Positions 35,293-41,537 of a DNA stretch of 41,537 bases are shown here, in pieces (the first letter of the stretch is position 1; every line of letters starts with the position of its first letter). Location of the stretch: contig BJHF01000049.1 in the NCBI GenBank assembly GCA_014191855.1, forward strand, positions 1-41,537, given 5' to 3'. Source of the stretch: Deltaproteobacteria bacterium. GTDB taxonomy: Bacteria > Myxococcota_A > UBA796 > SXON01. A program made the translations under genes and the position numbers. The notes under the pieces are model-generated. The model had not been told where the DNA came from. It worked only from the letters and a program-made list of their open reading frames with translations, and did not search any database.

Positions 35293-36449
35293 CAGACCGA
35301 CTCGATTCGGTATGGCTTTTTCTTGCCCGCCCAGAGCACCACCGGGGCCTCGATCAGCGCCTTCACATCGGTTACTTTCGTGTCTCCGAGCGAAACGCCG
35401 CGCGCATCCACCATACGACGTGCCTCGGAGTTGGTCGCCGCCGCGCCCGCCTGGAGCAGCGCCGCGAGGACCGTGATCGGAAAAGTCACGTTCACCGTCG
35501 GCATGCTGTCGCTCACGCCACCAGCGAATGCCGCTTTCGCAGCCTCGTCCGCGGCCTGGGCAGCCTCCTCTCCGTGCAGCACGGCCGTCGCCTCGCGGGC
35601 GAGCTTGCGCTTCGCGGCGCGGATGTCCGAGAGGTTGATTGCGTCCAGCGGCAGGAACGTGAACAGCTTGGTGAACCGCTCCACGTCGCGATCATCGACG
35701 TTGATCCAGTACTGGTAGTAGTCGAAGGGGGAGACCTTCTCGGGATCGAGCCACACGGCGCCCGCGGCGGTCTTGCCCATCTTCGCGCCGGTAGCCGTCG
35801 TGAGCAGCGGCGTGGTGAGACCGAACGTATGCCCGCCTTCGAGCCGCCGGATGATGTCCATCCCGCTGACAATGTTGTACCACTGGTCGCCGCCGCCGAC
35901 CTGCAGGGTGCAGCCGTGGCGTCGGAACAGCTCGAGGTAATCGTAGCTCTGGAGCAAGACGTAGTTGAACTCGATGAAGGAGAGGCCTTGTTGGCGATCG
36001 AGGCGCTGTTTCACGCTCTCGGCGCGCAGCATGTCGTTCACCGAGAAGTGCCGCCCGATCTCGCGCAACACCTGGATGTAGCCGAGACCGTCGAGCCACT
36101 CGGCGTTGTCCACCATCTTGCCGGTGCAGAACCTGGCGATCTGGGCCGCGATCCCCCGCTTGTTGGCCTCCATCCGCTCGGGCGTCATCAGCTCGCGTGT
36201 TTCGTCGCGACCGGAGGGGTCGCCAACCTTCGCTGTGCCTCCGCCAACCACGGCAATCGCGTTGTGGCCCGCGTCTGCCAGGTGCTTCATCACCATGAGC
36301 TGCACGAGGCTGCCGACGTGCAGGGAGTCGGCGGTCGGGTCGAACCCGATGTAGAAGGTGCGGGGCACGGACAGGTGCTCGCGAAGCCCAGCTTCGTCGG
36401 TGCATTGATTGAAGAAACCGCGATCCTTCAGGGTGTCGAGCACGTGCAT
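35292..36449 (-). CDS. tyrS: Tyrosine--tRNA ligase
   Basis: Charges tRNA(Tyr) with tyrosine; essential, cytoplasmic, dimeric. 385 residues from the ATG at 36449, which has GGAG 6 nt upstream; the longer frame to 36497 adds an atypical leader. Class I signatures: HVGS at 44-47 (in DPTADSLHVGSL), the tyrosine-binding GGGDQWYNI and the KMSKS-type loop KMGKTAAGAVWLDPEKVSP, as in E. coli-type TyrS. The C-terminal S4-like RNA-binding domain (SEARRMVDARGVSLGDTKV) is complete. The gene leads a minus-strand run of overlapping genes. Confidence 0.97.
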   Translation of the reverse strand: MHVLDTLKDRGFFNQCTDEAGLREHLSVPRTFYIGFDPTADSLHVGSLVQLMVMKHLADAGHNAIAVVGGGTAKVGDPSGRDETRELMTPERMEANKRGIAAQIARFCTGKMVDNAEWLDGLGYIQVLREIGRHFSVNDMLRAESVKQRLDRQQGLSFIEFNYVLLQSYDYLELFRRHGCTLQVGGGDQWYNIVSGMDIIRRLEGGHTFGLTTPLLTTATGAKMGKTAAGAVWLDPEKVSPFDYYQYWINVDDRDVERFTKLFTFLPLDAINLSDIRAAKRKLAREATAVLHGEEAAQAADEAAKAAFAGGVSDSMPTVNVTFPITVLAALLQAGAAATNSEARRMVDARGVSLGDTKVTDVKALIEAPVVLWAGKKKPYRIESV

Positions 36450-36455
36450 GGGAGG

Positions 36456-36459
36456 CTCC
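36456..36459 (-). promoter_or_regulatory. Ribosome binding site GGAG of tyrS
   Basis: GGAG on the minus strand 6 nt before the ATG at 36449. It decides the start, because the upstream in-frame alternative has no such site. Confidence 0.6.
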
Positions 36460-36645
36460 GCCGGGGCGAAGGTGCCCACCTGGGGGCGGTTCGTCAAGAT
36501 TTTGGGGGCGGACCCCCCGTGTCCGCCCGTGCGTGGCGGGGGTCCACGACCGAGAAAGGCTCACGCGAAGGCGCGGAGGCGCCGACTTGCTCGAATCAGC
36601 GAGCAGTTCGTCCGTGAGGCGAACGACGTGTAGGGGCTCGCCAAG

Positions 36646-36837
36646 GTGTATGTCGCGGAGCTCGACGCCGCGTTCACGGCCGAGGGCATCGTGTACGAAC
36701 GCCGCCTCATCGACGAGGCTGGAAGGATGCCGAAGAACCTCGCGCTCCTGGACGGATCCACGCATCCGTGGCGCTCAACCGGGGCGTTCCTCGACGCGCT
36801 CGATCCGGGGTTGCATGCGAAGTTGGCGCCCGCGTAG
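36646..36837 (+). pseudogene. Short fragment, possibly interrupted gene
   Basis: 63 residues from a GTG at 36646, with protein-like composition (ELDAAFTAEGIVYERRLIDE, GRMPKNLALLDG). The same frame is open upstream (36409-36630, ending ARISEQFVREANDV) and is broken only by a TAG at 36631-36633. This suggests a single gene that lost a codon to a stop, but no family is recognised, so it may also be a chance frame. Confidence 0.3.
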
Positions 36838-36885
36838 GCGCCTCGTCGCGGCCGGCTTGGGGGTGGAGACGCCAGCAAGCCCGGC

Positions 36886-37086
36886 CATCCCCCCCTGGAT
36901 GAAACCATATTTTTCGCATCCCACCCTGGATGAAACGTGCCCGCCAGGTCGGGCGGAAACGGTCGACGGTGCCGCCGAATAGGTGACGTTGTTCCGTGGT
37001 GGTGTCCGCGCCCATCGCCCTCGGACGCGCCGACGTTTCACCGGGGTGGGGATGCGATTCGATCGGTTTCATCTGGGTGGGGATGC
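36886..37086. repeat. 31-nt repeat, two inverted pairs
   Basis: Four copies of GTTTCATC(C)RGGGTGGGGATGC, 20-21 bp each: 36886-36905 and 36916-36936 on the minus strand, 37035-37055 and 37066-37086 on the plus strand. Within each pair the copies are separated by 10 nt of unrelated sequence, so the period is about 31. The two pairs face each other across about 100 bp. Confidence 0.75.
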
Positions 37087-37354
37087 TCGGTCAGGGGCCG
37101 GAGCCGCCGCTCCACGCTGGTCGTTCCACCACGTGGTGCGCTCGGTCGATCGTTTTTTTCTCGTCGGCTACACATCGATGTTTGTGGCGGCGTTTTCGTC
37201 GGGTTCGGAGAGCGCGCGGGCGCGCACGGGGGCGTGCCTGGCTGGCGCTGCAGACGCGCCTGGGCGGCGTGGCCACGTCGCGAGGCTCCCGGCAGCGCGT
37301 CAGCGCCTCCGCCGGGGCCGTTTTTCGAGGAAATTCGCCGGGATACATAGTTTC

Positions 37355-37648
37355 ATGCGACTCGACGACGCCACCGCCCAGCATGAAACCTTGATCGTCC
37401 ACTGCCGCGGCCACGGCCAGGCGGAACACCAACTCGCGGTGTTGCTGGCGGAGATGTCGGATCGACGCCTGTATGCCGAGCTCGGGTAGGCGTCTGTATT
37501 TGAGCACGCCGACCGTGAGTTCGATCTCCCGACGCGGCAGGCCCGCGACCTGATCCGGATCGGGCGGCATCGTGCCGCCACAGCCGCCATCCGGCGTCGA
37601 GACGACCGGGTTGAACCCCCCAACCGAAGTCGCGCTTCACCCGGGTGA
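37355..37648 (+). pseudogene. HNH-endonuclease-type (DUF222-like) N-terminal fragment, interrupted
   Basis: From the ATG at 37355 the frame reads HQLAVLLAEMSDRRLYAELG, a TAG at 37487-37489, then SVFEHADREFDLPTRQARDL and IRIG. The two halves join in frame into the helical N-terminal pattern common before HNH endonuclease domains ('...RRLYxELGYxSLFEYxxxxLxLSxRQAxxLxRIG'), with the stop exactly where a Tyr is usual. The C-terminal HNH domain is absent and the frame stops inside the 51-bp array. Best read as the decayed start of such a gene. Confidence 0.55.
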
Positions 37649-37776
37649 ACCGGCAATTCGGTTTCATGGCGAAACCGCTCTCGATGTTGAAGGGCATGAA
37701 CATCGAGTTCGATTGCGCGCTGAAACCGAAGTCAAGGTTCATGGCGGTGAACATCGGGTTCGGTTGTGGCGAGCCG
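37624..37776. repeat. 51-bp tandem repeat array B (3 units)
   Basis: Units 37624-37674, 37675-37725 and 37726-37776 match those of array A at 20038-20190 in order and phase: the first unit starts CCGAAGTCG, the second CCGCTCTCGATG, the third CCGAAGT. A perfect hairpin CGGTTTC-ATGGC-GAAACCG (37659-37677) spans units 1 and 2; its loop differs from that in array A (ACCAC), while the stem is the same. Confidence 0.88.
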
Positions 37777-37870
37777 CCGCCGGCCCGAAAAAGAACGTCG
37801 CCGTCGCGTCGCGATGAGCTCCGAGCACGCCTGACAAAGCTGCCTGGCCGCGCTCATCGCCCGTCCGCAT

Positions 37871-39055
37871 CTACCCCAACCACGCCTCCACCAACCGCAC
37901 CCAACACGTCGCGCCGAGCGGGATCAGCGCATCATTGAAGTCGTAGCTGGGGTTGTGCAACATGCAGGGGCCCAGGCCGTGTCCTGCGTGTCGATGGTCG
38001 CCCTGCCCGTTGCCGATGATGAAATAACACCCCGGCTTCTCCAGCAAGAAATAGGAGAAGTCCTCTGCGCCCATCGTCGGTTCGAAGTGAATCACCCGCT
38101 CGGCCCCCACCACCCCAGCCAGGGTGGTGCGCACGAACTCCGACTCGGCCGGGTGGTTCACCGTCGGCGGATAGTTCCGCTTGAAGCTGAACTCACAGGT
38201 GGCGCCGTACGCGAGCGCGCTGTGCTCGGTGAGCTCGCGCATGCGGGTCTCGATGGTGTCGAGGACGGCGCTGGAGAACGTGCGAACCGTGCCTTGGAGC
38301 GTCACGCTGTCGGGTACGACGTTGGTGGCCTCCCCCGCGTGGATCATCGTCACCGAGATTACGGCGGGATCGATGGGGCGCAGGTTTCGGGTGACGATGG
38401 TTTGGAAGGCGAGCACGAGTTGACAGGCCAGCGGGACCGGGTCGACCCCAAGGTTGGGCATCGCCGCGTGAGATCCCTTGCCGCGCAGCGTGATGTGGAA
38501 CTCATTGCTGGAGGCCGCCATGGCGCCCGGGTTCACCCCGATCACGCCCACCTCCAGCCCGGGCCAATTGTGGGCGCCGAAGATGGCCTGCATCGGAAAG
38601 CGCTCGAAGAGACCGTCGGCGACCATCTCCCGCGCGCCACCGCCGCCCTCTTCCGCAGGTTGGAAGATGAGGTAGACGGTGCCGTCGAAGTTGCGGTGGG
38701 CGGCGAGGTGCCGCGCCGCCGCCAGGAGCATGGTGGTGTGGCCGTCGTGACCGCAGGCGTGCATGCGGCCGGGAACGACGCTGCGGTGCGCGAATTCGTT
38801 GTGCTCGGTCATCGGCAGCGCATCCATGTCGGCGCGCAGGCCGATCGCGCGGGTGGATGTCCCGTTTTGGAGGATGCCCACCACCCCGGTACGACCCAAG
38901 CCGCGGTGGATGGGGATGCCCCACTCCGTGAGCCGCGCCGCCACGATGTCGCTTGTGCGAAGCTCCTCAAACCCCAGCTCGGGGTGGGCATGCAGATCGC
39001 GGCGAATGGCCGCCATGTCCGGCGCGTCGGCGCGGATGGAATCGATGAGTTGCAT
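37871..39055 (-). CDS. M20 family metallo-amidohydrolase (hippurate/N-acyl-amino-acid hydrolase type)
   Basis: 394 residues from the ATG at 39055, chosen because MQLIDSIRADAPDMAAIRRD is a usual start and the part upstream is Arg/Gly-rich. Dinuclear metal motifs: GLRADMDALP, HACGHDGHT (about 98-106) and the Glu pair in FQPAEEGGGG. The dimerisation lid (ITLRGKGSHAAMP, GVDPVPLACQLVLA) and the late metal His in TMGAEDFSYFL are also present. These enzymes cut the amide bond of N-acyl amino acids (hippurate, IAA-conjugates, N-acetyl amino acids). The exact substrate is not determinable. Alone on its strand; divergent from the zinc-ribbon membrane protein. Confidence 0.92.
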   Translation of the reverse strand: MQLIDSIRADAPDMAAIRRDLHAHPELGFEELRTSDIVAARLTEWGIPIHRGLGRTGVVGILQNGTSTRAIGLRADMDALPMTEHNEFAHRSVVPGRMHACGHDGHTTMLLAAARHLAAHRNFDGTVYLIFQPAEEGGGGAREMVADGLFERFPMQAIFGAHNWPGLEVGVIGVNPGAMAASSNEFHITLRGKGSHAAMPNLGVDPVPLACQLVLAFQTIVTRNLRPIDPAVISVTMIHAGEATNVVPDSVTLQGTVRTFSSAVLDTIETRMRELTEHSALAYGATCEFSFKRNYPPTVNHPAESEFVRTTLAGVVGAERVIHFEPTMGAEDFSYFLLEKPGCYFIIGNGQGDHRHAGHGLGPCMLHNPSYDFNDALIPLGATCWVRLVEAWLG

Positions 39056-39141
39056 ACGCGGGGGGCTAACGCGGCTTCCACGCCGCCTCCCACCATTGAC
39101 ACCCCTCCCCACGCAGACGTAGGCTCCCAGCCAGAGCCTCC

Positions 39142-39855
39142 TTGCCTTCGGTCCTGCGCGAACACCAGACCTCGCTCCTCCTGGAGCGTCGGTGCGCCAC
39201 GTGCGCGGAGCCTCTTCGGCCGCGCGATCTCTGGTCGGCGGCGCCGTGCCCGTGGTGCCGCCAGCCGGTTTTCGCGCTGGGCGCGCTCGATCCGGAGAGC
39301 CTCGTGGCGGGCGTGAGCGCGCGCTGGGAAGCTTGGCGGGTGCGCGTGTACGTGCTCGTGGGCCTCTCGTGCCTGCTCGCCAGCACGGTCCCGCTGCTCG
39401 CCCCGGTGCTCTACGCAGTCGCGATGATCACGGCCAACTTCTTCCTCATTCGCGGCCCGCTCCGGTGGCTGAGCCCCGCCCGGCGGCTCACGACGCGCCT
39501 GAGCTTGAAGGTGCTCCTCGCCGGCCTCACCGTCGTGAACGTGGTGCTCAGCGTGGCCATCTTCCCGCTCGTGGGGGTGGCTCAGCTCACCACGGCGATG
39601 CTCTCGGTCGGGCTGGCGGTAGCCTACGTAGAAGCTGCCCTTCGGCTCACCACCCGCGCGCTTCGGCGCGAGGGCGCGCGCGAGCCCCTGCACCCGGCCG
39701 AGTGGCTGCCCCCGACGCTGGCGTTGGGCAGCATGGTCGCCTTCGTCGTGATCGTCAGCGCCCTTGTTGGCAGCGCCTTCTGGCTGCTTTTGCAGGCGGA
39801 CATCCCCGGCGTGAGCACGCTCGTGGACTGGCTGATGGGCGAGGGATCGCCGTGA
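39142..39855 (+). CDS. Zinc-ribbon multi-pass membrane protein, 237 aa
   Basis: From a TTG at 39142; no ATG or GTG is in frame before the zinc ribbon. Residues about 18-40 hold CATCAEPLRPRDLW and CPWCR, two CxxC pairs of a zinc ribbon. Four or five hydrophobic segments follow (for example VYVLVGLSCLLASTVPLLAP and VLLAGLTVVNVVLSVAIF). The architecture resembles PqiA-like membrane proteins, but the match is not strong enough to name it. Its stop overlaps the next start (GTGA), making a coupled pair. Confidence 0.65.
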   Translation: MPSVLREHQTSLLLERRCATCAEPLRPRDLWSAAPCPWCRQPVFALGALDPESLVAGVSARWEAWRVRVYVLVGLSCLLASTVPLLAPVLYAVAMITANFFLIRGPLRWLSPARRLTTRLSLKVLLAGLTVVNVVLSVAIFPLVGVAQLTTAMLSVGLAVAYVEAALRLTTRALRREGAREPLHPAEWLPPTLALGSMVAFVVIVSALVGSAFWLLLQADIPGVSTLVDWLMGEGSP

Positions 39856-40775
39856 TTGACACTGCGCTCCTCGTGGCCCGGGTGGTGGGGTTCGCCGCCA
39901 CCAGCAGCGTTCGGCCCGTCGCGACGTTGTTCGCGGCGCAGCTCCTCGCGGCTGGTCTCGAGCACTACGGGTCGGCCACGCTCCCGCCCCATGCCGCGTG
40001 GTCGGTTTCCCCGATCGCCCTCGGCGCGGGCTTCGCCGCCTGCTTGCTCGAGTGGTTCCTCCAGCACACCGAGGGCGCCGATGAGCTGGCACGGGCGCTG
40101 CACGCCGACAAGCTGGTGTCCGCCGTTCTGGCGATGCCTACGACGCTTTTGCTGGTTTCCCTCACCGCGATCGCCGATCAGGGCGTGGTCGCTGCCGACG
40201 GTGCCCTCGCTCACGCCGGCCTCGCGCCCGAAACCCGCTCCCTTGTGCTCGACGAGGCCGGCCGCCGGGCCGAAGTGGCGCTCGGCAACGCGCCGGTTGC
40301 CTCCGGCACCCCCGCGGATGACCTCGCCCGCGCCACCCGCAGGCTCGCGGAGTCAGGTCGACCTCCGGCCCAGCAAGCGGGTTTTCTGGTCCTCGCGCTC
40401 GTGCTGAATTTCGCCCTCACTTGGGTGCGGGGGGAGGTGCGCGACTTCGTGGAGAGCATCCACCTTGAGCGCATCTGGGCGTGGCTGGAAACCGGCGGGG
40501 TGTTCGCGGGGCTGGCCCTCCTCGCCCTCGCCCCCGCCGTGGGGCTGGTCCTCGTCCTGCTGCTCGTTGCGGGCTCGTTGGCGCTCTGGGCCGCGACGCA
40601 CGCAGCTTCTGCCGTGGCCGACGCGGCTCGGCGGCGCGCGTGCCCGGCCTGTAAGCGAAACATCCGGGTGGAGGCCCAGCGTTGCCGCTATTGCAGCGCC
40701 GAGGTGGAGCCGCTGAAGTGGCTCGGCCAGGAAGCGAGCGCTCCTGCCCAGATCGTGGTGCAGTCTGAGGGCTGA
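39852..40775 (+). CDS. Membrane protein with C-terminal zinc ribbon, 307 aa
   Basis: Starts at a GTG overlapping the upstream stop by 3 nt. Several membrane segments (ATLFAAQLLAAGL, LVSAVLAMPTTLLLVSL, FLVLALVLNFALTW, then a long hydrophobic stretch LALLALAPAVGLVLVLLLVA), a soluble loop rich in Ala/Glu/Arg between them, and a C-terminal zinc ribbon CPACKRNIRVEAQRCRYC (about 272-289). The N- and C-terminal zinc ribbons of this and the preceding gene mirror one another, so they probably form one membrane complex. I do not recognise a named family. Confidence 0.65.
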   Translation: MIDTALLVARVVGFAATSSVRPVATLFAAQLLAAGLEHYGSATLPPHAAWSVSPIALGAGFAACLLEWFLQHTEGADELARALHADKLVSAVLAMPTTLLLVSLTAIADQGVVAADGALAHAGLAPETRSLVLDEAGRRAEVALGNAPVASGTPADDLARATRRLAESGRPPAQQAGFLVLALVLNFALTWVRGEVRDFVESIHLERIWAWLETGGVFAGLALLALAPAVGLVLVLLLVAGSLALWAATHAASAVADAARRRACPACKRNIRVEAQRCRYCSAEVEPLKWLGQEASAPAQIVVQSEG

Positions 40776-40794
40776 CTTCGGTTGGGCGCGTCCG

Positions 40795-41537
40795 CGACAG
40801 CGGGGCCTTTTCACCGACTGCGAAAACTCTCGGCGTTTGACGGTCATGGTCGACATGGTGGGCGGCGCTCACCCGCGAGCGCGCGAGCTCGACCGCTCAC
40901 AACCGCGGGAGCGAAGCGGCCCCTGGGGGGTTGTGAGCGTTGCTTGACGCTGTCGCGACACCATGAGGCGCGGATGCGTCCGCGCCGGCGGGGTCCTGTC
41001 GCCGACGGCGAAAGTTCGCGGCGTTTGACGGTCGTCGCCGACAGGGCGGGCAGCGCTCGCCCGCGAGACCGCGCGCTCGACCGCTCACAACCGCGGGGGC
41101 GAAGCGGCCCGTGGGGGGTTGTGAGCGTTGCTTTGTGCTGTCGCGACACTATGAGGCGCGGGCGCGTCCGCGCCGGCGGGGTCCTGTCGCCGACGGCGAA
41201 AGTTCGCGGCGTTTGACGGTCGTCGCCGACAGGGCGGGCAGCGCTCGCCCGCGAGACCGCGCACTCTACCGCTCACAACCGCGGGGGCGAAGCGGCCCCT
41301 GGGGGGTTGTGAGCGTTGCTTGACGCTGTCGCGACACCATGAGGCGCGGATGCGTACGCGCCGGCGGGGTCCTGTCGCCGACGGCGAAAGTTCGCGGCGT
41401 TTGACGGTCGTCGCCGACAGGGCGGGCAGCGCTCGCCCGCGAGACCGCGCGCTCGACCGCTCACAACCGCGGGGGCGAAGCGGCCCGTGGGGGGTTGTGA
41501 GCGTTGCTTTGTGCTGTCGCGACACTATGAGGCGCGG
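40795..41537. repeat. 188-bp satellite-like tandem repeat (4 units, runs off the window)
   Basis: The segment GCTCACAACC occurs at 40895, 41083, 41271 and 41459, exactly 188 bp apart, and the sequence between is conserved. Each unit holds a perfect 11-bp stem CGCTCACAACC/GGTTGTGAGCG with a 24-nt loop (40894-40939 in unit 1); units 2-4 also hold CCTGTCG-CC-GACG/CGTC-GC-CGACAGG (40995-41045 in unit 2) and a small GCGAA/TTCGC hairpin. Units 1 and 3 share GCTTGACGCTGTCG and CCATGAGG; units 2 and 4 share GCTTTGTGCTGTCG and CTATGAGG. The true repeat is thus a 376-bp dimer. Frames are open on both strands and are not evidence for genes. Confidence 0.92.

Larger units (their letters stand above)
36450..37870. 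other. Decayed intergenic region
   Basis: About 1.4 kb without an intact gene. It holds, in order, a fragment with an internal stop (36646 and upstream), two inverted pairs of a 31-nt repeat (36886-37086), a run of T after a palindrome CACCACGTGGTG (about 37127-37160), the remains of an HNH-type protein (37355-37648) and the second 51-bp array (37624-37776). The lack of intact frames and the presence of repeats mark it as a site of past insertions or loss. Confidence 0.6.

Noticed and set aside
36409..36633. Separate gene before the fragment at 36646
   Set aside because: Most of it overlaps the tyrS start region and is Arg-rich; only the last about 15 codons look protein-like, so it was treated as part of a broken fragment.
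37127..37160. Intrinsic terminator: palindrome CACCACGTGGTG followed by a T-run
   Set aside because: About 15 bases separate the palindrome from the T-run and no gene ends nearby, so a functional terminator is unlikely.
20038..37776. CRISPR array for the 51-bp or 31-nt repeats
   Set aside because: The 51-bp units lie head to tail without unique spacers, the 31-nt repeats have only 10-nt gaps and two copies per strand, and no cas genes are present.
40844..41525. Open frames in the 188-bp array on both strands (about 100-146 codons)
   Set aside because: 188 is not a multiple of three, so the repeated peptide shifts frame from unit to unit, and the frames are Arg/Pro-rich. No coding signal.

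Overview
The window reads as a chromosomal stretch of a high-GC, Gram-negative, myxobacterium-like organism (Myxococcota or an uncultured deltaproteobacterial relative). The signs are: many lipoproteins with MopE-type Asp-rich repeats, Asp/Thr/Gly or Asp/Ser linkers or FG-GAP blades; two exported enzymes (a subtilase and a zinc-dependent phospholipase C-like protein) whose C-termini end in Cys-Gly-Cys, a hydrophobic stretch and Arg residues, like the MYXO-CTERM sorting tag; and a DUF4157 protein. The assignment rests on protein features only, since no rRNA or tRNA was found.

Layout. 1-3.5 kb: one hypothetical gene, about 1 kb of non-coding DNA with two copies of a hairpin element, then a large secreted lipoprotein. 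3.5-9.8 kb: imidazolonepropionase (hutI) and ADP-glucose pyrophosphorylase (glgC) on the minus strand, interleaved with plus-strand secreted proteins, including a seven-bladed FG-GAP lipoprotein coupled to a DTGET-linker lipoprotein. 9.8-10.4 kb: a GxxExxY gene exactly bracketed by a 26-bp perfect inverted repeat. 10.4-13 kb: a giant MopE-repeat lipoprotein with 207-bp in-frame tandem repeats. 13.1-19 kb: a CysQ-like phosphatase coupled to an MFS exporter, then a DUF4157 protein followed by a GT-B glycosyltransferase. 19-22 kb: an accessory patch with a short repeated motif, a coiled-coil membrane protein, a three-unit 51-bp repeat array, and an overlapping pair of genes (a PD-(D/E)XK-like protein and a SWIM zinc-finger protein). 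22-28 kb: a minus-strand lipoprotein/phospholipase C-like/patatin-like cluster, a DCC-family thiol protein, an exported protein, a polytopic membrane protein and an orphan DUF5989 protein. 28-36.5 kb: two tightly packed minus-strand runs (unknown-tdk-esterase, and tyrS-methyltransferase-Uma2-lipoprotein-subtilase-lipoprotein), many with 1-4 nt overlaps. 36.5-37.9 kb: a decayed region with gene fragments, two inverted pairs of a 31-nt repeat, and a second copy of the 51-bp array. 37.9-40.8 kb: an M20 amidohydrolase and two overlapping zinc-ribbon membrane proteins. 40.8 kb to the end: a 188-bp satellite-like tandem repeat that runs off the window.

Housekeeping functions (hutI, glgC, cysQ-like, tdk, tyrS) are scattered singly, without their pathway partners. 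The envelope genes form the functional theme: lipoproteins, a protease, two lipases and sorting tags. The most unusual content is the set of repeats: the 188-bp satellite with a dimeric higher-order pattern, the two distant 51-bp hairpin arrays, and the GxxExxY cassette.
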